Positions 59,503 to 64,000 of a stretch of DNA of 64,000 bases are shown here, piece after piece. Each line of letters begins with the position of its first letter. Within the stretch, counting starts at the first letter, position 1. Position numbers and translations under genes: made by a program. The notes under the pieces are model-generated. The model had not been told where the DNA came from, did no database searches, and saw only the letters and a program-made list of their open reading frames with translations. Source of the stretch: Isoptericola cucumis (GTDB lineage: Bacteria > Actinomycetota > Actinomycetes > Actinomycetales > Cellulomonadaceae); the NCBI RefSeq assembly GCF_014635665.1, contig NZ_BMDG01000005.1, positions 277,241-341,240 of the forward strand, in the 5' to 3' direction.

Positions 59503-60869
59503 TGCCCGGCCCGCGCCTCGAGGCGCAGATCGACCAGTGGCGTGCCTACGTACGGCGCCGGCAGGCCATCTCGGCGGCCGACGTCGAGGAGATGGAGGAC
59601 CACCTGCGGGCGCAGGTCGACGACCTCGCGGTGACCGGCCTCGACGAGGACGAGGCGTTCCTGGTGGCGGTCAAGCGCATGGGCAACCTCGACGCCGTCT
59701 CCCGCGAGTTCGCCCGCGAGCACTCCGACCGGCTCTGGAAGCAGCTCGTCCTCGTCCCGGAGCACCCGGACGCCGGCGGGGACGGGGTCGGTGCGTCCCG
59801 GTGGCGCGAGCTCGCCGTCGTCCTCGCGCTCGCCGTCGGCGCCGGGCTGGCCGTGAAGGTCGCGCTCGGGTTCGTCGACGGCCCCGGCGACGAGATGGTG
59901 CTGGCGCGCAACGCCAGCCTGCTCGTCCTGCCCTTCCTGGCCGGCTACTTCGCGTGGAAGCGGCGGGCGACCCTCCGGGTCGTGGCCGCCGTCGTCGCGC
60001 CCGCCGCGGTGCTGGCGGTGGTGCTCAACGCCTACCCGTTCGTCCCCGCCGGCTCGACGGAGGTGCTCGCGGTCCTCCACGCGCCGGTGGTCGGGTGGAC
60101 GCTCGTCGGCGTCGTCTACGTCGCCGGGCGATGGCGGTCGGACGCCGGGCGCATGGACTTCGTCCGCTTCACCGGCGAGCTCGTCGTGTACGTGACGCTC
60201 CTCGCCCTGGGCGGCGGCGTGCTCGTGGGCCTCACGGCGGGGATCTTCGGGATCGTGGGCATCGACCTGGAGCCCGTCCTCGAGGACTGGATCCTGCCCG
60301 TCTGCGTCCCTGGTGCCCTCGTCGTGGCGGCATGGCTGGTCGAGGCCAAGAAGAGCGTCGTCGAGAACATCGCGCCCGTGCTGACGAAGGTCTTCACGCC
60401 GCTGACCGTCGTCATGCTGCTGAGCGTGCTGCCCGTGCTGCTGGGCGGGGGCGACCTCGTCGCCGTCGACCGCGGCCTGCTCATCCTCATGGACGCGATC
60501 CTCGTGCTCGTCCTGTGCCTGCTGCTGTACTCGATCTCCGCCCGGGACTCGCTCGCCCCGCCCGGGTTCTTCGACGTGCTGCAGCTCGTGCTCGTCGTCG
60601 CGGCGCTCGCGGTCGACGGCGTGATGCTCACGGCCATGCTGACCCGGATCGCCGAGTTCGGGCTGAGCCCCAACAAGGTCGCGGCGCTGGGGCTGAACCT
60701 CGTGCTCCTGGCGCACCTCGTGGGGGCGGCGTGGCGCGCCCTCGGGTTCCTGCGCGGGCGGCGCGGGTTCGCGTCCGTGGAGCGGTGGCAGACCCGCTAC
60801 CTGCCCGCGTACGGGATCTGGGCGGCGGTCGTGGTGGTGGTCTTCCCGCCGCTGTTCGGCTTCGCCTGA
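59502..60869 (+). CDS. Permease-prefix-domain membrane protein
   Basis: A 455-residue protein. The first 80 residues are the soluble permease prefix domain 1 (ISAADVEEMEDHLRAQVDDL, VAVKRMGNLDAVSREFAREH). About ten membrane helices follow to the C-terminus, without ATPase or FtsX motifs. It is the partner of PadR in a two-gene operon, one base overlap. Function is unknown; efflux or envelope-stress sensing are only guesses. Confidence 0.82.
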   Translation: MPGPRLEAQIDQWRAYVRRRQAISAADVEEMEDHLRAQVDDLAVTGLDEDEAFLVAVKRMGNLDAVSREFAREHSDRLWKQLVLVPEHPDAGGDGVGASRWRELAVVLALAVGAGLAVKVALGFVDGPGDEMVLARNASLLVLPFLAGYFAWKRRATLRVVAAVVAPAAVLAVVLNAYPFVPAGSTEVLAVLHAPVVGWTLVGVVYVAGRWRSDAGRMDFVRFTGELVVYVTLLALGGGVLVGLTAGIFGIVGIDLEPVLEDWILPVCVPGALVVAAWLVEAKKSVVENIAPVLTKVFTPLTVVMLLSVLPVLLGGGDLVAVDRGLLILMDAILVLVLCLLLYSISARDSLAPPGFFDVLQLVLVVAALAVDGVMLTAMLTRIAEFGLSPNKVAALGLNLVLLAHLVGAAWRALGFLRGRRGFASVERWQTRYLPAYGIWAAVVVVVFPPLFGFA

Positions 60870-60929
60870 CCGGCGTGGGGGCGGCGCCCTGGCCGGCGGG
60901 CCGGGGTGCGCCCCGCCGCCGCCGGCCGT

Positions 60930-60935
60930 CATGAT
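60930..60935 (+). promoter_or_regulatory. -10 element for mpg
   Basis: CATGAT ends six bases before the ATG at 60942; no ribosome-binding site apart from a run of four G in the gap. Confidence 0.4.
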
Positions 60936-60941
60936 CAGGGG

Positions 60942-61646
60942 ATGCCCGCGACCGTCCCCGACCGCGCCTGGTTCGACCGCCCCGTCCTCGAGGTCGCCCG
61001 CGACCTGCTGGGCGCCACCCTCACCCGCCGCACGCCCGAGGGGGCGGTGGCGCTGCGCCTCACCGAGGTCGAGGCCTACGACGGCGAGCGCGACCCCGGC
61101 TCCCACGCCTTCCGTGGCCGCACCGCACGCAACGCCACGATGTTCGGGGAGCCCGGCCGCCTGTACGTGTACCGGCACCTCGGCCTGCACCACTGCGTGA
61201 ACGTGGTGTGCGGCCCGGCCGGCCGCGCCTCGGCCGTGCTCCTGCGTGCGGGCGCCGTCCTGGACGCGGCGTCCGGCGGGCCCGGCGTCGAGCTCGCCCG
61301 CGCGCGCCGCCGGGCCGCGGGCGTGCTGCGCGCCGACCGCGACCTGGCCCGCGGGCCGGCGCGGCTCACGGTCGCGCTGGCGATCGACCGGGCCGACGAC
61401 GGCGCCGACGTCACCGACCCGGACGGCGACGTGGTGCTCGCCGTCGCGCCGCCGCACCCGCGCGACGTGCGCACCGGACCGCGGGTAGGGGTGAGCGGCG
61501 ACGGCGGGCGCGCGGACCTCTTCCCGTGGCGGTTCTGGCTCGCGGACGACGCCACGGTGTCGGACTATCGCCCGGCCACGCCCCGCAGGCGCCGGAGCCC
61601 GGGGCGAGAAACGACGCGGGGGATCGCGTCCGGTCGGGCAGACTAG
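60942..61646 (+). CDS. mpg: DNA-3-methyladenine glycosylase (AAG/MPG family)
   Basis: Removes alkylated purines to start base-excision repair. 234 residues. The family pattern is intact: [64 protein letters not shown]. It lies directly upstream of tyrS, the common order in actinobacteria. The ATG is preceded by a -10 at six bases. The C-terminal 20 residues are basic and Arg-rich. Confidence 0.93.
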   Translation: MPATVPDRAWFDRPVLEVARDLLGATLTRRTPEGAVALRLTEVEAYDGERDPGSHAFRGRTARNATMFGEPGRLYVYRHLGLHHCVNVVCGPAGRASAVLLRAGAVLDAASGGPGVELARARRRAAGVLRADRDLARGPARLTVALAIDRADDGADVTDPDGDVVLAVAPPHPRDVRTGPRVGVSGDGGRADLFPWRFWLADDATVSDYRPATPRRRRSPGRETTRGIASGRAD

Positions 61647-61650
61647 GGGG

Positions 61651-61670
61651 CGGGCGCCCGCGGGCGCCCG
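61651..61670. terminator. GC palindrome between mpg and tyrS
   Basis: CGGGCGCCCG occurs twice in tandem and each copy is self-complementary, giving a 10-bp hairpin just after the mpg stop. It could be a weak terminator. Confidence 0.35.
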
Positions 61671-61705
61671 ACCCGACCCTGATTCCCGGACCTAGGAGCG
61701 ACACG

Positions 61706-62965
61706 GTGACCGACATCCTCGACGAGCTGCACTGGCGAGGCCTGGTGGCGCAGTCCACCGACGAGGCCGCGCTGCGTTCTGCGCTGGCCGAGGGACCCGT
61801 CACCTATTACGCGGGCTTCGACCCGACGGCGCAGAGCCTGCACGTCGGCCACATGGTGCAGCTGCTCAACATGCGACGGCTCCAGCTGGCGGGCCACCGG
61901 CCCCTCGCGCTCGTGGGCGGCGCCACCGGCCTCATCGGTGACCCGCGCCCGACGACGGAGCGGTCCATGCAGTCCCGCGACGTCGTCGCCGGCTGGGTGG
62001 ACCGGATCCGGAGCCAGATCGAGCCGTTCCTCGACTTCGAGGGACCGGCGGCGGCCCGCATGGTCAACAACCTGGACTGGACCGGCGAGATGTCGGCGAT
62101 CGACCTCCTGCGGGACGTCGGCCGGCACTTCCGCGTGGGCACGATGCTCGCCAAGGACATCGTGGCGCGCCGGCTGAGGTCGGACGAGGGCCTGAGCTTC
62201 ACCGAGTTCAGCTACCAGGTCCTGCAGGGCATGGACTTCCGCGAGCTCTACCAGCGGCACGGGTGCACCCTGCAGCTGGGCGGCAACGACCAGTGGGGGA
62301 ACCTGCTGTCCGGGGTCGAGCTCATCCGCAAGACCGAGGGCGCCGCGGTGCACGCGATGACCTCGCCGCTGATCACCAGGGCCGACGGCTCGAAGATGGG
62401 CAAGTCGGAGGGCGGCGCGGTATGGCTCGACCCGGAGCTGACGAGCCCGTACGCCTTCTACCAGTTCTGGCTGAACCAGGCCGACGCGGACGTGGTGAAG
62501 TACCTCAAGGTGTTCACCTTCCGCACGCGGGAGGAGATCGCGGAGCTGGAGGTGCAGGTGGCCGAGCGTCCGTTCGCGAGGGAGGCCCAGCGCGCCCTCG
62601 CCGGCGACCTGACCACGCTCGTGCACGGCCAGGGCGCGACCGACGCGGTGATCGCGGCGAGCCAGGCGCTCTTCGGGCGCGGGGACCTCGCCGCCCTGGA
62701 CGCCCGCACCCTGGGCGCCGCGGTGGCGGAGCTGCCGTCGACCACGACGTCGGCGGGTGCCCTGGTGGTCGACGCCTTCGTGGGCTCCGGGCTGGTGGCC
62801 TCCAAGGCGGCCGCTCGCCGCGCGATCGCCGAGGGCGGTGCCTACGTCAACAACACCAAGGTGACGTCCGACGACGCGGCGCTCGACGCGACCGATCTCC
62901 TGCACGGCCGGTTCGCCGTGCTGCGGCGGGGGAAGAAGACCCTCGCCGTCGCGACCGTGGACTGA
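61706..62965 (+). CDS. tyrS: Tyrosine-tRNA ligase
   Basis: Class I synthetase, 419 residues. The HIGH motif reads HVGH near 47 and KMSKS reads KMGKS near 231, as in bacterial TyrRS of this type. A C-terminal S4 RNA-binding domain (GLVASKAAARRAIAEGGAYVNN near 365) is present. GTG start after AGGAG. It is followed by a strong hairpin and the rrn operon. Confidence 0.97.
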   Translation: MTDILDELHWRGLVAQSTDEAALRSALAEGPVTYYAGFDPTAQSLHVGHMVQLLNMRRLQLAGHRPLALVGGATGLIGDPRPTTERSMQSRDVVAGWVDRIRSQIEPFLDFEGPAAARMVNNLDWTGEMSAIDLLRDVGRHFRVGTMLAKDIVARRLRSDEGLSFTEFSYQVLQGMDFRELYQRHGCTLQLGGNDQWGNLLSGVELIRKTEGAAVHAMTSPLITRADGSKMGKSEGGAVWLDPELTSPYAFYQFWLNQADADVVKYLKVFTFRTREEIAELEVQVAERPFAREAQRALAGDLTTLVHGQGATDAVIAASQALFGRGDLAALDARTLGAAVAELPSTTTSAGALVVDAFVGSGLVASKAAARRAIAEGGAYVNNTKVTSDDAALDATDLLHGRFAVLRRGKKTLAVATVD

Positions 62966-63003
62966 GCGGACGGAGCGCAGGGCCGGCCCGTGACGGTCCG
63001 GGT

Positions 63004-63039
63004 CGAGGGGCGGCAGGCAGCAGAGCCTGTCGCCCCTCG
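63004..63039 (+). terminator. tyrS terminator hairpin
   Basis: Arms at 63004-63018 and 63025-63039 form a 15-bp stem with one G-T pair around the loop AGCAGA. It lies 39 bp after the tyrS stop. Confidence 0.75.
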
Positions 63040-63106
63040 GCGTCCCCGGGGGAACCGCGCCGGCCGTCCCCGCCGATCGGCAAGAAATGCCGGCTGACCT
63101 GCGGAT

Positions 63107-63136
63107 TTGTCGGTGCCGCGAACGTGTGTGTAATGT
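63107..63136 (+). promoter_or_regulatory. Candidate rrn promoter P1
   Basis: TTGTCG (63107-63112), 18 bases, TAATGT (63131-63136). It lies about 430 bp upstream of 16S. Between here and P2 I see no gene. Confidence 0.5.
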
Positions 63137-63313
63137 TCTCGTCGTTCGCCCGGCAGGGAGGAACGGACACCGAGGAGACGGCCAGCAGGCCGGGTACCGG
63201 TGGTCGGTCCCACGGGCGGTCCACCGAATCCTCTTCACCGGGTGCGACGAGTGCGCCTCCGGTTCGGGACCACGGGTCGGCCACGAGGCCAACAAGTTCG
63301 GGAAACCGGCGAG

Positions 63314-63341
63314 TTGACACCGCGACTGACGCTGGTAAGGT
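63314..63341 (+). promoter_or_regulatory. rrn promoter P2
   Basis: TTGACA (63314-63319), 16-bp spacer, TAAGGT (63336-63341). This is a near-consensus pair and the likeliest main promoter of the rRNA operon. Confidence 0.7.
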
Positions 63342-63399
63342 TGAGGGGTTGCCCCGGAGGGCTGGGACTGAGGTTCTGGTGCTGATGGTGTGTGTCGGT

Positions 63400-63425
63400 T
63401 GTTTGAGAACTCAACAGTGTGCTTG
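63400..63425 (+). promoter_or_regulatory. rrn leader antitermination/processing element
   Basis: The TGTTTGAGAACTCAACAGTG block is the conserved element seen in actinobacterial rRNA leaders. TTGAG and CTCAA can pair. The following AT-richer stretch to 63559 has small hairpins (GAACC-TTTT-GGTTC) and would form the 16S processing stem. Confidence 0.65.
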
Positions 63426-63559
63426 ATAGTCAATGCCAAGTATTTTTGAACCTTTTGGTTCCTTTGGATCGGACTGAATGAACTAGCTAGTTTGTTTTGG
63501 TCTGGCCAGGTATTGTTGAATGCTGCGGGCTCTTTGGGGGTTCGTGGTGTTTTCTCTCT

Positions 63560-64000
<441 letters not shown>

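Overview
The window looks like chromosomal DNA of a high-GC actinobacterium of the order Micrococcales, most likely a Cellulomonas-like organism. The reasons are the very GC-rich coding sequence, PriA-type HisA, infC-rpmI-rplT and argCJBDFRGH clusters of actinobacterial type, F420-type enzymes, many leaderless promoters, and a 16S rRNA gene start preceded by the actinobacterial rrn leader. Genus is an inference. I saw no mobile element, CRISPR array, tRNA or attachment site.

Layout. 1-3801: 3' part of dnaE, a Nudix hydrolase, a PPOX/flavin-reductase-fold protein and an S4 protein. 3912-5237: hisD alone. 5350-19378: a block separating hisD from the other his genes, with a SWIM/SNF2 helicase, a dppBCDF-oppA peptide ABC transporter (minus strand), a RecQ helicase with a phosphoribosyltransferase-like tail, a membrane protein, a Rieske protein and AdhP. 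19584-24355: hisC-hisB-unknown-hisH-priA-sseB. 24389-28203 (minus): lipoprotein protease plus coiled-coil partner, DUF1844 protein, catalase and its Fur-family regulator. 28635-31923: infC-rpmI-rplT, a TrmH methyltransferase and ThpR. 31920-39340: a sugar/polyol locus in which a SorC-type regulator and FGGY kinase diverge from a tetritol dehydrogenase, MFS transporter, DAK-type kinase and RpiB-type isomerase. 39577-44160: pheS-pheT-SDR. 44211-49549: LLM oxidoreductase, secreted protein, Tam-like methyltransferase, quinone reductase, second methyltransferase and GNAT. 49619-58358: complete argCJBDFRGH. 58465-62965: P-loop kinase-like protein, PadR/permease pair, mpg and tyrS. 62966-64000: terminator, rrn promoters and leader, and the 5' end of 16S rRNA.

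How the parts work together. The his and arg genes make histidine and arginine. The 31.9-39.3 kb locus has the enzyme types needed to oxidise erythritol or threitol to erythrulose, phosphorylate it and isomerise it to erythrose 4-phosphate. The fur-katA pair is a peroxide-response unit. A recurring theme is a -10 hexamer placed 6-8 bases before a start codon with no Shine-Dalgarno sequence, which predicts leaderless mRNAs for at least a dozen genes. Strong palindromes near adhP, fur, tam, argC and padR are candidate operators.
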